Source of the DNA: an uncultured Granulosicoccaceae bacterium
GTDB taxonomy: Bacteria; Pseudomonadota; Gammaproteobacteria; Granulosicoccales; Granulosicoccaceae
NCBI GenBank assembly: GCA_937922015.1
Contig: CAKZVB010000198.1
Span: 1-32,318 of the forward strand
Length of the DNA stretch: 32,318 bases
Reading direction: 5' to 3'
The notes below the pieces were generated by a model. That model searched no databases. It was not told the DNA's origin and was given only the letters and a program-made list of their open reading frames with translations. Below, in pieces: positions 17,112-26,310 of the stretch. Each line of letters begins with the position of its first letter. Position 1 is the stretch's first letter. The position numbers and the translations under genes are program-made.

Positions 17112-17678
17112 CTAGAACAGCGACACACCAGTGATGTAAGGATGCAGGAATATAATCGCCAGATACACCAACACAACCACAGCAACAAACCCTGCTTCCG
17201 CTTTTATCGGCGGTCTGGACGCCAGAGACGGTACCATGCCGCGAGCGTTACCTGAGACGATACTCACCACACTGTATAACCCCATGCCCGAAAATAAAGT
17301 CACATGTGCCACATCACCATTGGCCAGCAGATGAGCGATACTCCAGACAATGACGCCCCAGCTCATCGGGTGGGCGCTAACAACTTTTGCACTGGACGGG
17401 GCCGGCCCCATGGATGTGGAGAAAAACAAATACAGCGCTGGCAGCATTAGTAACATTGCCACAAAGCGACCCCAGCCCGGCGGATCGTATAGCGGCACAA
17501 ACGCCGCGCTTTTTAAGCCATACACAATCAGGACAATACTAACGATGGAAAGTACACTGAACAGACCTTTGTAGAGCCCGGGGCCGGTCTTGCCGATCAG
17601 CGATGTCCTGACACCGGTAAAGACCGGTATTAAGTGCAGCACAATAAAAAGAAACAGCCCGGCAACTAACAAACCCAT
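17112..17678 (-). CDS. NnrU-family integral membrane protein
   Basis: About 188 residues. Seen: MGLLVAGLFLFIVLHLIPV at the start, a GLYKGLFSVLSIVSIVLIVYG helix, further hydrophobic helices near LLMLPALYLFF and HPMSWGVIVWSIAHLLANG with family-typical His residues, and a last helix before HPYITGVSLF; about five or six membrane spans. This fits NnrU (PF07298), linked by genetics to nitric-oxide or nitrite metabolism in denitrifiers and related to MddA/isoprenylcysteine-methyltransferase-like folds. The biochemical role is not settled, and no denitrification genes are in the window. The frame is open upstream. ATG 17678 has AACAGG 9 nt before it; ATG 17687 is the close alternative. It follows fur by about 50 bp on the same strand and may be co-transcribed. 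Confidence 0.78.
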   Translation of the reverse strand: MGLLVAGLFLFIVLHLIPVFTGVRTSLIGKTGPGLYKGLFSVLSIVSIVLIVYGLKSAAFVPLYDPPGWGRFVAMLLMLPALYLFFSTSMGPAPSSAKVVSAHPMSWGVIVWSIAHLLANGDVAHVTLFSGMGLYSVVSIVSGNARGMVPSLASRPPIKAEAGFVAVVVLVYLAIIFLHPYITGVSLF

Positions 17679-17735
17679 ATTATTCATCCTGTTTTTGCAA
17701 ACGAGGTGCAAAGCCGGGACTGATTACGTGGCAAA

Positions 17736-18176
17736 TTACCCGTCTGCGTCCCGATGAACACCATAGAGAACGATGGTGTGATCTTTCAGTTCATAGCCGA
17801 GCTCGTCTGCAATTTCACGCAATCGGGCCTCTAGTTTTTCGTCTTTGAATTCGGCCATCATGCCGCTTTTAATACATATAATATGATCGTGGCTGTCCCC
17901 GGTGTCGAGCTCAAACAGGGCCTGACCGCCATCAAAATGATGGCGAGTCACCAGACCGGCAGATTCGAACTGTGTCAACACACGATAGACAGTCGCCAGT
18001 CCTATTTCGGTATCTTCGGCAAGCAGGGCCTTGTACACGTCCTCCGCACTCATGTGGTGCTGTTCCGTGTTTTCGAGAATCTCCAGAATTTTAAGGCGTG
18101 GCAGGGTAACCTTAAGCCCGGCGCGTTTCAGATCTGCCGTGGGGCTGAGCGGCGATCTGTCAAGGAGCTTGCTCAA
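17736..18176 (-). CDS. fur: Ferric uptake regulator
   Basis: About 146 residues from TTG 18176. Known role: Fe(II)-dependent repressor of iron uptake. Seen: LKRAGLKVTLPRLKILEIL (winged-helix DNA binding), HMSAEDVYKALL, GLATVYRVLTQFESAGLV (recognition helix), HHFDGGQALFEL and the metal-site DSHDHIICIKSG. The second Cys of the E. coli C-x-x-C zinc site is Ser, as it is replaced in the Pseudomonas protein. The frame extends up to another TTG at 18209, but a perfect TATAAT -10 (18214-18209) overlaps that codon, so translation must begin downstream. TTG 18176 gives a normal Fur N-terminus with a weak GGA site. It sits 110 bp after the surface-protein operon, without the usual divergent bamE neighbour. 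Confidence 0.93.
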   Translation of the reverse strand: MSKLLDRSPLSPTADLKRAGLKVTLPRLKILEILENTEQHHMSAEDVYKALLAEDTEIGLATVYRVLTQFESAGLVTRHHFDGGQALFELDTGDSHDHIICIKSGMMAEFKDEKLEARLREIADELGYELKDHTIVLYGVHRDADG

Positions 18177-18200
18177 TAGCTGTCCAGTTGAAAGTACAAG

Positions 18201-18220
18201 TTGGTACAATTATACACCAA
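18201..18220 (-). promoter_or_regulatory. fur promoter -10 inside an inverted repeat
   Basis: On the reverse strand TATAAT (18214-18209) is a consensus -10, giving a start near 18202 and a leader of about 25 nt. It lies centrally between TTGGT (18201-18205) and ACCAA (18216-18220), an inverted repeat well placed for an operator. It does not resemble the Fur-box consensus, so another regulator, or chance, is possible. The -35 is poor. Confidence 0.5.
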
Positions 18221-18286
18221 GCGCGCACACCGCCGACAGGCCTGTGCGGGCAAAAAATCTCCGCCTGATTCATCCTGACAGCGTCC

Positions 18287-21200
18287 TTACTCCACAATGA
18301 TGTGATAACCCACCGTACCGGCAGCCCCAGCCAGCATCGGACCGGCGAACTGCCACCGGACAGGACCACTGTAGCCGGCAAAATTCTCACCGACTCCAGG
18401 CACCAAAACCTGGCAACTGGCCATTCCATCCGGCAGCGAAGACGGGCACTGCACCGGCGCACTGAGCCCGGTGAACGCCGGTGTGCTGTCAGAGATCTGC
18501 ACTTCAGTGATCGGCCCGTCACCGGTATTGGCGAAGTCGATTGAATAATGCAGTACCTGGCCGGGCAGCGCACTGTTACTGCTGGAAACCGGCCCGCCAG
18601 CAGAGATATTCTGAACCGTTTTCGACAACACCAGGAGCCCCTCACCGGACGCAATCACACTGGTCAGGTCGGTCAGTGATCTGGTGTCAGTCAGCCCATG
18701 CGCGGTACCCGCCGGATCGCCATAAATCAGCGTGGCATTGATGTCATAAGTATAGGTGTCGCCGCCACTCGCATCTGCAGGTATAAACACCTTGCTAAGC
18801 ACACACACCTTCGCGCTGGTGTCGACATCGACATTCAGGGATGACGGCAATGCTGGTTCACCAACATCAAGTGCACCGTTGCAATTTTCATCGAGAAATA
18901 AAAGTGCCTGCCACGCACTGTTGCCCGGAATGCTACTCTGGCCTGCAATGTCAAAACTCAGCTGACCGCTGGTGCGGGGAAAATAATAGTGGGCATGTAC
19001 AACGGCAGCAGCCGGTGTATTTTCAATAATACTGTCCGCCTCCCAACCGGGGTTTACTACCAGACCGAAATCAATGTGGTAGGTACCGGCAAAAGCAAGT
19101 TGTGGAGTAAAAGCCACAGTGCCATCTGTCACGATGCCGGTATTGCCGGGGTCTTCACCAAAGTACTCTGATATCGACCGATGATTGTTGTCATTCACGG
19201 TAACAATTTGTATAAGCGTATTACCGTAACCAGCAGGCAGAGTAAGTGAATAACTGCCGTCTGCGGATGTCGTCGCACTGGCGATCACCACCGCACCATC
19301 CCTGGCTTCTACTGTCACACCCGCTACCGGTTGTTCGTCAATACTGCGCAGACCATCGTGACTGGCACCGCCATTGCCTGCCGCATTTGCGCCATTATCA
19401 TTAAAAACTACACCGGATACCTGTATTACCTGCAGCACGGTAGTTACGGTGGCGGATTGTTCGGCAGGTATGCCATCATCGTCCGGGTCAGGATTTTCAC
19501 CATCGACGGATAAATCGTTAACGACATTGCCGTCGAGATCCTCAGCCAGGATCTCTACCTGATTACTGAACACACCTGTACCACCACCTACATCGGTAAT
19601 TGATGTTACTCGAACGGAAAAACGAATCACCGCCCGCGCACCGATATCCAGTGATCCGGCATCGCTGACGTTCAGCAGTGACGCGTTTGCGGCCGTACCG
19701 TCGAAAGCAGTATTTAACACCAGTGTACCGGGATCGACCACCAACATAGGTGCTACGGTCATTGCATAGTTCCCTGCCCCGAAAACTGTGTCCAGGTTGT
19801 CAGCCAATGCCACATTGGCAGCTACGGTATTACCGAGGTTTTCCAATTTAATCTCATAGCTAATATCAACACCGTTCGCGAGTGCCTTTTTCGACACACC
19901 TACCGACGTATTGGGCAATACTTCTACCGGTGTCTGATCGGGTTTGATAATCGTCGCGGGAAAATCCGAACTGATCATACCCAGACTTCCTGCGCTGACA
20001 ATCGCCTGGTTATTAGCAGGGCCCATCGGATAGGAAGGCGGATAATAAACATCAAACGTAATATCAGCAGTGCTATTAGCAGCAAGTGCAGCCCCTGTGA
20101 TGACCAGCTCGGAAGCACCTGCATAATTATTGACCGTACCACCCAGAGGATTTACCAATGAGTCTGCCACAACGGTTCTGGCATCATTCAGCGCATCGTT
20201 AAGATCAAAAGTTATCGGGCTGTCTGTTGAGTTTGTTAGCGACAAGGTATACGTCACACTGCTGCCGGGGGCGACTTCAATCGCGGATACACCCTTTGTC
20301 ACCGCAAGGCCAAAGGCACATGATGCTGCATCTGCGGCAGAAGTCGCCGCCAGTGCACTGACCAGCGTGCCGTTGCCGCTGGCAACATCAACGCTATATA
20401 GATTACCGGTGTCTGTATGTGCGTATATTATTCCCTGTGCATCCGCCATCAGACCACTGACACTATCTGTGATGTCTCCCCCCACCACAGTCACAGCACC
20501 ACTGGAGGGATCAATCGATACCAGACCCTCGACGGTGTTGTACGCATAATAGTTGCTATCCGGATGAGCCACTATATCGCCTGCGTCGCGCCCGTGGCGT
20601 CGGTTATATAACACCACGGGGGGACTGCTGCTTAAATCTATGTCCAGCACCAGGCCTCGTTCGACCACCGGTATGGCGTTTCCGGCATTAGAAGTCGCCG
20701 CAATATCAGTCACCACGATGTATCGACCATTCCTGCCGATGGTAGCGCCGGTAAAGCGATCGGATACTACAGGCATTCCCATGGTATTGGGCCCGCCAAC
20801 CGGCACGCCCATATTGGTTACCGCTCCGCTATTGTCGATTCGCAAAATTGAACCAACTCCGGGGTTGTTGTTCAGCTCATCACTCTGGTTGACAATGGCG
20901 TACATAAAATTGTCGGTCGGGTTATACGCGAGTCCGGTGTAGGTGTAGCCCGTTGAAGGGCTATAGGCTGCCGAGGTGAACTCTTGTCGTGTATAGGGAT
21001 CTGTCGACTGATCTACCGTATACAGGCGCGTTGAGGTACCGGTCGAATCAAGCGTATAGAATGTACCGTCACAGGCATAAGCCGGTCCGCCAGACACAGG
21101 CAACACGGATAAGCTCGCACCGTTACTTACCACACCGCTGGCAAGCTCATTACTCGATATGCCTGAAGTGGTGTTAACAAACTCACCTGGCAGATTTACG

Positions 21201-22951
21201 GTAACCTGCGCCGTTATTGTGCACGTACTATTGGCGTCTATATTTCCGTCTATCATATCCAGCACGTTGCCACCGGCCACCGTCGCCGCGCTAAAGACAA
21301 AGCCACTGCAACCGGCACCACTCACTGCAATTGATGCAGGATCAGACACCAACGTCATCCCTGCCGGCATGGTGTCCTGAAAAGATACACCGGTCAGCGC
21401 CAGAATCCCGTTATAGTCAATGTCTAGTTGAAGTGTGCTGGTACCACCGGTAGTTATGGTCGAAGGCGAAAAGCTTTTTGAAATTACCGGCAGGGGAATA
21501 TCGTTTTCTGTAATCGCCACACCAATCGGATTAGGCTCTTCCACCCGCCCGTAAGCATAGGTATCTATGTAGGCGTTATTGCCAATGCCACCGGCACTGA
21601 AATTACCCCAATTGTGGTCGCCATCAAACAGCCCTTCCTGATTAAACGCGTTTGGCGTTGTGCTGTTCAGAACGGTTGCATCATCCCAGAATATTGTGGT
21701 TGGCAAGTCACCACCGCTGGGTTGCGCACGATAAATTCTTATCCCGACATCACCGGCCCCGCCACTGGTTTCGACATCATATGCCGTAAAGTGGAATTCA
21801 CCTGTGCGCACGCTGAGTGACGCTGTATAAGCGCCCTGTGGTATTATGTTGCCATTGTTATCTTCGCCGTTCCAGACCACACTATTCACACCGGGCAATG
21901 CGTTCCCACGCAGAAAAATATCACCCTGCCCGTAGACACCATCCGGTCCGCCACCTGTGGGGCTGCCAATATCAATAATAATCTCGTACACCCCGGTACT
22001 GGTTAAATCAGTGTTAAACTGAAACGTGCCACTGTCCTGAATAGTGCTGGTGCTACCGGGTGAAATACCAGAGTCCTCGCCATCACTGTCAACAAAACTT
22101 AAGCCGGAAATATTTAATCCACCAATCGGCGCGGGGTATGATTTGGCCGGATAGCCCAGATAGATCGGGTACTTCTCCTGAATGGAGTTATTGGCCACGG
22201 GCACACTCAGTCCTGCGACTACGTCACCGGCTGCATTGGGACTGGTGACACCAAGATCGTTCGCTTTAAGAGAGTACACAAACCCTGCAAAGTTGTTTAA
22301 GTCCAGGCGCCAGGTAAAATAAGTGCCCTCAAAGCCGCCGTCGGCCACCACGTATAAATTTGCGTCTGTGGCAACATCGACCGAGTATCCATTGGCATTA
22401 AAATACCAGTACAACGACCAGACTCGCCCACCCTCTTCACGTGGATCAACCAACGCATTCACACTGTTAGTCACTGTCACATCGTAGCGAGATAAATAAC
22501 TATGATCCTCGTTGGAAAAACTGACAACATAGGTACCGGTTGACGGTGTCACGTACTGATGGGGGTTGGTAACGGCAGGATCAAAGGTCGTATTTAAATC
22601 ACTGCCGCAGATGGTGCCGGGGGCAGCATTGTCATATACCACAGATCCGAAAGAGTCTTCTATCGTGACTCTTATATTGTCAGTAGTACCGATACCACAA
22701 GTGTGCACGTTGATGACCTCGCCCGGGGTAAGTATATCAACGTTAAAGTAGTTATATCCGTTGGCGGCATTAGTTTCATACAGATACTGCAGATGTGATG
22801 TTCCTTCAAACAGCCCCATCTGCCAGGTGCCTTCCGCACGTACCTGAACATTAGCCGATAGCAGAAACAACACCAGTACTTTGCCGGATAACAGCAGCAA
22901 CGCAACCAGAGATAGCCTCACAGAAGATAAGAGCATTGGCAGCAATTTCAT
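18287..22951 (-). CDS. Secreted multi-domain DUF11 / SdrD-like surface protein
   Basis: 1554 residues. Order seen: signal peptide (1-39, ending VQVRA); an unrecognised N-terminal beta region with Cys85 and Cys115; a FlgD-like Ig segment with WNGEDNNGNIIPQGAY (about 300-400); a DUF11-type domain opening VISKSFSPSTITTGG (about 488-615) with FQDTMPAGM; a propeller-like region with repeated LYTVD, GLAYNPTD, LRID and LYSVD motifs (about 625-878, DUF6923-like); two more DUF11-type domains (about 880-1000 and 1010-1165); an SdrD B-type domain opening VSGVVFND (about 1176-1298); an FLDENCNGALD calcium-type loop (1352-1362); and a last DUF11 module (about 1440-1554) ending HIIVE. Its ATG abuts the TAA of the upstream DUF11 gene (TAAATG), so the two are translated together. 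It is exported, probably to the surface; adhesin or matrix role inferred. Confidence 0.85.
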   Translation of the reverse strand: MKLLPMLLSSVRLSLVALLLLSGKVLVLFLLSANVQVRAEGTWQMGLFEGTSHLQYLYETNAANGYNYFNVDILTPGEVINVHTCGIGTTDNIRVTIEDSFGSVVYDNAAPGTICGSDLNTTFDPAVTNPHQYVTPSTGTYVVSFSNEDHSYLSRYDVTVTNSVNALVDPREEGGRVWSLYWYFNANGYSVDVATDANLYVVADGGFEGTYFTWRLDLNNFAGFVYSLKANDLGVTSPNAAGDVVAGLSVPVANNSIQEKYPIYLGYPAKSYPAPIGGLNISGLSFVDSDGEDSGISPGSTSTIQDSGTFQFNTDLTSTGVYEIIIDIGSPTGGGPDGVYGQGDIFLRGNALPGVNSVVWNGEDNNGNIIPQGAYTASLSVRTGEFHFTAYDVETSGGAGDVGIRIYRAQPSGGDLPTTIFWDDATVLNSTTPNAFNQEGLFDGDHNWGNFSAGGIGNNAYIDTYAYGRVEEPNPIGVAITENDIPLPVISKSFSPSTITTGGTSTLQLDIDYNGILALTGVSFQDTMPAGMTLVSDPASIAVSGAGCSGFVFSAATVAGGNVLDMIDGNIDANSTCTITAQVTVNLPGEFVNTTSGISSNELASGVVSNGASLSVLPVSGGPAYACDGTFYTLDSTGTSTRLYTVDQSTDPYTRQEFTSAAYSPSTGYTYTGLAYNPTDNFMYAIVNQSDELNNNPGVGSILRIDNSGAVTNMGVPVGGPNTMGMPVVSDRFTGATIGRNGRYIVVTDIAATSNAGNAIPVVERGLVLDIDLSSSPPVVLYNRRHGRDAGDIVAHPDSNYYAYNTVEGLVSIDPSSGAVTVVGGDITDSVSGLMADAQGIIYAHTDTGNLYSVDVASGNGTLVSALAATSAADAASCAFGLAVTKGVSAIEVAPGSSVTYTLSLTNSTDSPITFDLNDALNDARTVVADSLVNPLGGTVNNYAGASELVITGAALAANSTADITFDVYYPPSYPMGPANNQAIVSAGSLGMISSDFPATIIKPDQTPVEVLPNTSVGVSKKALANGVDISYEIKLENLGNTVAANVALADNLDTVFGAGNYAMTVAPMLVVDPGTLVLNTAFDGTAANASLLNVSDAGSLDIGARAVIRFSVRVTSITDVGGGTGVFSNQVEILAEDLDGNVVNDLSVDGENPDPDDDGIPAEQSATVTTVLQVIQVSGVVFNDNGANAAGNGGASHDGLRSIDEQPVAGVTVEARDGAVVIASATTSADGSYSLTLPAGYGNTLIQIVTVNDNNHRSISEYFGEDPGNTGIVTDGTVAFTPQLAFAGTYHIDFGLVVNPGWEADSIIENTPAAAVVHAHYYFPRTSGQLSFDIAGQSSIPGNSAWQALLFLDENCNGALDVGEPALPSSLNVDVDTSAKVCVLSKVFIPADASGGDTYTYDINATLIYGDPAGTAHGLTDTRSLTDLTSVIASGEGLLVLSKTVQNISAGGPVSSSNSALPGQVLHYSIDFANTGDGPITEVQISDSTPAFTGLSAPVQCPSSLPDGMASCQVLVPGVGENFAGYSGPVRWQFAGPMLAGAAGTVGYHIIVE

Positions 22952-25657
22952 TTACTCGACTCTGACACTGAACTCAAGTATCAATTGAGCACCCGCTGCC
23001 AGCGATGGTATTGATGCGACAATGTTACCCTGACCACCGATAGCGGGCTCAGACACGGCACAGCCGCTTTGCGAACAACTGGCCACGCCAGCGTATTCAG
23101 TAAACGCCGGAGTGGCATCTGCTACGTCAACATTGTAGGCCACTGCCTGCCCTGCATTGGTTGCCGTCAGCCGGTAACTCACGCAGTTATTACCCGGCTC
23201 TACCGCAAACCCCGTAACACCATAACTACCGTCAATCGTACCATCGCAACCGAAATCCGGAGCCTGCTCTTTCACAATGTTGATTTCCATCAGTGCGATA
23301 GTGGTTACATCAATCACTGAAGCTGAACCGGCACCACCGTTCCACAGCACGGTAAGCTCAGTCTGATTGGCGCTCAATACAGGGGCGCCCGATGGTGAGA
23401 ACACTTTAACAAATAAGCGACGGCTCTCACCGACCGCCAGACTGACTATAGACGTAGCAACCTGATCAGTACCGCTAAGAGCATCATCCGCATCCGTGTC
23501 TTCATAGATTACAGATGTCCAACCATCCGGCCCGAGGCTGTCGACAGTGCTCAGCTGTAAATCCGCAATTCCAACATTGCCATTGTTGGTAATTGTATGA
23601 CTGTAAGCATAGGATCCGCCGGGGTCGGTCTGACCGGACTGATCGAGCTCCAGCAATACCTGCTCAACAGTTGTCACGGTGATTACATCGTGTTTTACAT
23701 CGACAGCACCGGTCAGATCCGATAACGCCTGAAAGTACAAACTGGTATCGCCGTCAGCGGCGTTAGCGGGTATCGTGACCGTGGCATTAACCAGAGTGTA
23801 CTCACCCGGTTGAATCAGTCCGGTATTAGTGACGTCTTCATCCTCACCCTCAATGCGAAAATCCACACGCCAGTGCGCTGGTAATTCTATCGTAGAAAAA
23901 TCACTGACAGTGCTCACCGTCAAATCAGGACTAACAGGTGTTTGCCCGGTGTTATTAATATACAGCCCTATAATCACCCGAGAGCCCGGTGCCGCTACCA
24001 ATGTACTCACCGGACTGGTCTCCGGCCCGGCGCCTGCACCAAGCTCTGCGCCATCGCCTATCTCTGCAACATTGGTGATATCAATACCGGCAGTACTGAT
24101 CGTTAACAGGCGGTTTACCATCGCATTGGTCTTACTGCTGTCAATAACTGATGTTGCCATTGCAGACACTTCATAGCCGGCGCCACCGTTGTCCCCTTCC
24201 GTGCTGGCCGGTGGAACAACCTGTACCACGACTTTATAGAACTCTCCCGAAGGCAATGGCCCGGTGTCCGGTATGCCATTACCGCTGCTGTCCATTAGCG
24301 GCGTCATGCCATCACTTTGCAACACACGATAAACACTACCGGGCGGAAAGCTTGCGGCGGCCTTGTCGATGGAAATGTCAAAACTGTCTTCACCATTGCC
24401 GCTATTCCAGACATAGTTATTGAAATACACAGAGTTACCCTGTGCCACCGCGGCGACCACAGACGGTTCTGCCGTACCGTCAACAGGGTCAATATCAGAT
24501 CCGTTCAGCACTACCTCGGTGTTGTGCAGAATTTCGAACGACACAGTATTACTGTTAAACCGTGTGCTGACCGTGGCGTTATCGGTGTATTCAAATTCTG
24601 CCGTGTTTAACAGGTCACCTGCATTGAGGCCACTTTGAATTTCCACTTCAAAACTGATCTGACCTGTCTCACCGGAGGCCAAATTTGAGACGATACCGGT
24701 GATCTGATTAACACTGTCGTTGTCAGCATCATTGTCAGCTTCCGGCAGACCACCACAGGTGGCGTCATACGCGCAATACCTGATAGTCTCCGGCGACCCC
24801 TGATAGTCAGCAGAACTATTATCCGTCAGTACCTCACTGCCTGTTTCATTCCAGCGCCCGGAGCCTGCAACGTAGTCCATGCCGATCGGCAGGGCATCGA
24901 TAATAGTGACGTCTGTAGCATCACCGCTGCCTGTATTGCGATAGTTCAGCGTCACAGTAAACGGGCCGCCCGGTGTTGTACCTGCTGTCGCACTTATACT
25001 TTTACTGACTTCAACTACAGCACCATCGCTAACCACGACCGTGTCCGTGTTTGCCGAGGTCAGTGCATTATTAAACTGGCTCACTGCGTTAACCGTCACC
25101 ACAGATTGCTGACCGGCGGCGGTGCCGGGGGGAACCGACCCGGCTACCACAAAACTCCATGAGCCCTGCATTGTAATTGCACTAGTCTGGCTTACCGGTG
25201 TATAGATATCCGGCTGCCCGTCCTGGTTTTCATCGGCGTAGATTGCCAGACCGGTAAGATCGAAGTCATCACCCGCGACATTGTTGGTCACTGTAAGAGT
25301 AAACAAATCTGTGCCATTGCCGGTATTGGTCACCGTGTGTGGCAAAAAGACCTGATTGCCGGCTGCCACGGGGCGGCTTTGATCCTGAGTCAGCTGCAGT
25401 GCTGCAACCTGCTGGATCAAAGTCTCAACAATATTCGATGTAGTAACTCGCAAAATCCCATTGCTGTCCTTATAGGACGCACTTGCCTGATTTTTAATCA
25501 CCGTACCGGCCGGTGTGGCACTGTAAGCATTGGAATAAAACAGCAGCGACAGGCACAACAGAAACGGGACAAGAGAAAGCTTGCAGACTAGTCGCATCGC
25601 TTTATCCCGCTGTCGCGTTAATATTGACGAAGAAGGTCTCATATTAGCCTGAGTCAT
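22952..25657 (-). CDS. Secreted DUF11-repeat protein
   Basis: 901 residues as drawn. The signal peptide is LSLVPFLLCLSLLFYSNAYS followed by ATPAG (cut after about 47). M21 (25597) would give a classic short signal peptide with GGGA upstream, and M6 (25642) has CAGG 5 nt before it, so the true start is uncertain. Seen: right after cleavage GTVIKNQASASYKDSNG, the same module that opens the giant protein; then a run of about six beta-sandwich DUF11-type units with TVTNTGNGTDLFTL, NYRNTGSGDATDVTIIDALP, NYVWNSGNGEDSFDI, INNTGQTPVSPDL, ITNNGNVGIADL and TATNAGQAVAYNVDVADATP. Calcium-type loops such as DENQDGQPD (142-150) occur within. It ends FSVRVE. It lies 65 bp after the OmpA lipoprotein gene and directly abuts the 1554-residue gene. 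Extracellular structural or adhesive role inferred. Confidence 0.85.
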   Translation of the reverse strand: MTQANMRPSSSILTRQRDKAMRLVCKLSLVPFLLCLSLLFYSNAYSATPAGTVIKNQASASYKDSNGILRVTTSNIVETLIQQVAALQLTQDQSRPVAAGNQVFLPHTVTNTGNGTDLFTLTVTNNVAGDDFDLTGLAIYADENQDGQPDIYTPVSQTSAITMQGSWSFVVAGSVPPGTAAGQQSVVTVNAVSQFNNALTSANTDTVVVSDGAVVEVSKSISATAGTTPGGPFTVTLNYRNTGSGDATDVTIIDALPIGMDYVAGSGRWNETGSEVLTDNSSADYQGSPETIRYCAYDATCGGLPEADNDADNDSVNQITGIVSNLASGETGQISFEVEIQSGLNAGDLLNTAEFEYTDNATVSTRFNSNTVSFEILHNTEVVLNGSDIDPVDGTAEPSVVAAVAQGNSVYFNNYVWNSGNGEDSFDISIDKAAASFPPGSVYRVLQSDGMTPLMDSSGNGIPDTGPLPSGEFYKVVVQVVPPASTEGDNGGAGYEVSAMATSVIDSSKTNAMVNRLLTISTAGIDITNVAEIGDGAELGAGAGPETSPVSTLVAAPGSRVIIGLYINNTGQTPVSPDLTVSTVSDFSTIELPAHWRVDFRIEGEDEDVTNTGLIQPGEYTLVNATVTIPANAADGDTSLYFQALSDLTGAVDVKHDVITVTTVEQVLLELDQSGQTDPGGSYAYSHTITNNGNVGIADLQLSTVDSLGPDGWTSVIYEDTDADDALSGTDQVATSIVSLAVGESRRLFVKVFSPSGAPVLSANQTELTVLWNGGAGSASVIDVTTIALMEINIVKEQAPDFGCDGTIDGSYGVTGFAVEPGNNCVSYRLTATNAGQAVAYNVDVADATPAFTEYAGVASCSQSGCAVSEPAIGGQGNIVASIPSLAAGAQLILEFSVRVE

Positions 25658-25722
25658 TTTTGGTATTTTTGTAGATAGACATATCGTTAATTTTCACCGG
25701 ACGCCTCGTGGTTAATGCGGGC

Positions 25723-26310
25723 TCAGTCTGCCGGTCCAATCACAACTTTATGGTGCCTGGCCAGTGGCCGGCCTACCGGGTCAAGCAGTATCATTTCTAC
25801 CCGACGATTTATATTATCCGCCACCGGAGATGCCTCTCTCCCCATCGCCAGTGATTCACCATGCGCCCTGCTGACAATGCGATCAGCGGTAATACCTGCT
25901 TCTGCAAAATAGTCCCGTACTGCGGCAATTCTTTTAAACGACAATTTGCGATTGTAGTCAGAGGTAGAATGCGCATCGGTAAACCCTCTAATCGATACCC
26001 GGTAACGCTCGAATGTTTTTAAAAATTCAAGATTTTCACTAAGAACCTGTCTGGCAACCGTTGACAAATCGGCCCTATTGGAATCAAAATATATCGCCGG
26101 CTCCCATGGCATTGTCTGAGCACTGGCAGGCACTTCCCTGACAACCACGCGATCTCGAAAAACTTCTTTCTCGTGCACAACGATGCTGGTGGCTACCGGA
26201 CAAAAATTATCGTCGTATTGTGCAAACAACTCTTCGGTACTGGCACATGAGGAAAGCCAATAGACACCTGGCAGAACCAACAGGCAACGCAGTAATTTTA
26301 TTCCAGCCAT
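25723..26310 (-). CDS. OmpA-family peptidoglycan-binding lipoprotein
   Basis: 195 residues, ATG with GAGGAG 8 nt upstream, lying within the last codons of the giant barrel gene (13-bp overlap). Seen: a lipoprotein signal peptide with lipobox LSSC (Cys22); a short linker with Cys37; then an OmpA C-terminal domain (about 70-178) with IYFDSNRADLS, IRGFTDAHSTSDYNRKLSFK and NRRVEMILLD. The Asp (D102) and Arg (R127) that bind the diaminopimelate of peptidoglycan are in place. Ser23 (no Asp at +2; residue after Cys22 is Ala, then Ser) suggests outer-membrane sorting by Lol. Known role: such proteins tether outer-membrane complexes to the cell wall. Tight coupling to the barrel gene suggests it anchors that barrel, much as OmpA-type subunits do in large secretion and motility machines. 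Confidence 0.92.
   Translation of the reverse strand: MAGIKLLRCLLVLPGVYWLSSCASTEELFAQYDDNFCPVATSIVVHEKEVFRDRVVVREVPASAQTMPWEPAIYFDSNRADLSTVARQVLSENLEFLKTFERYRVSIRGFTDAHSTSDYNRKLSFKRIAAVRDYFAEAGITADRIVSRAHGESLAMGREASPVADNINRRVEMILLDPVGRPLARHHKVVIGPAD

Noticed and set aside
18210..18286. Intrinsic terminator after the surface operon
   Set aside because: CGCACA/TGTGCG and CAGGCCTG can pair, but no T-tract follows the stem and the T-run at 18251-18257 precedes it.
18160..18654. Arg/Cys-rich reverse frame between fur and the 1554-residue gene
   Set aside because: It overlaps the 3' end of the DUF11 gene out of frame and has no recognisable domain.
20130..20549. 139-residue forward frame inside the DUF11 gene
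   Set aside because: Antisense shadow; low-complexity Ser/Thr/Ala/Val content mirrors the coding strand.
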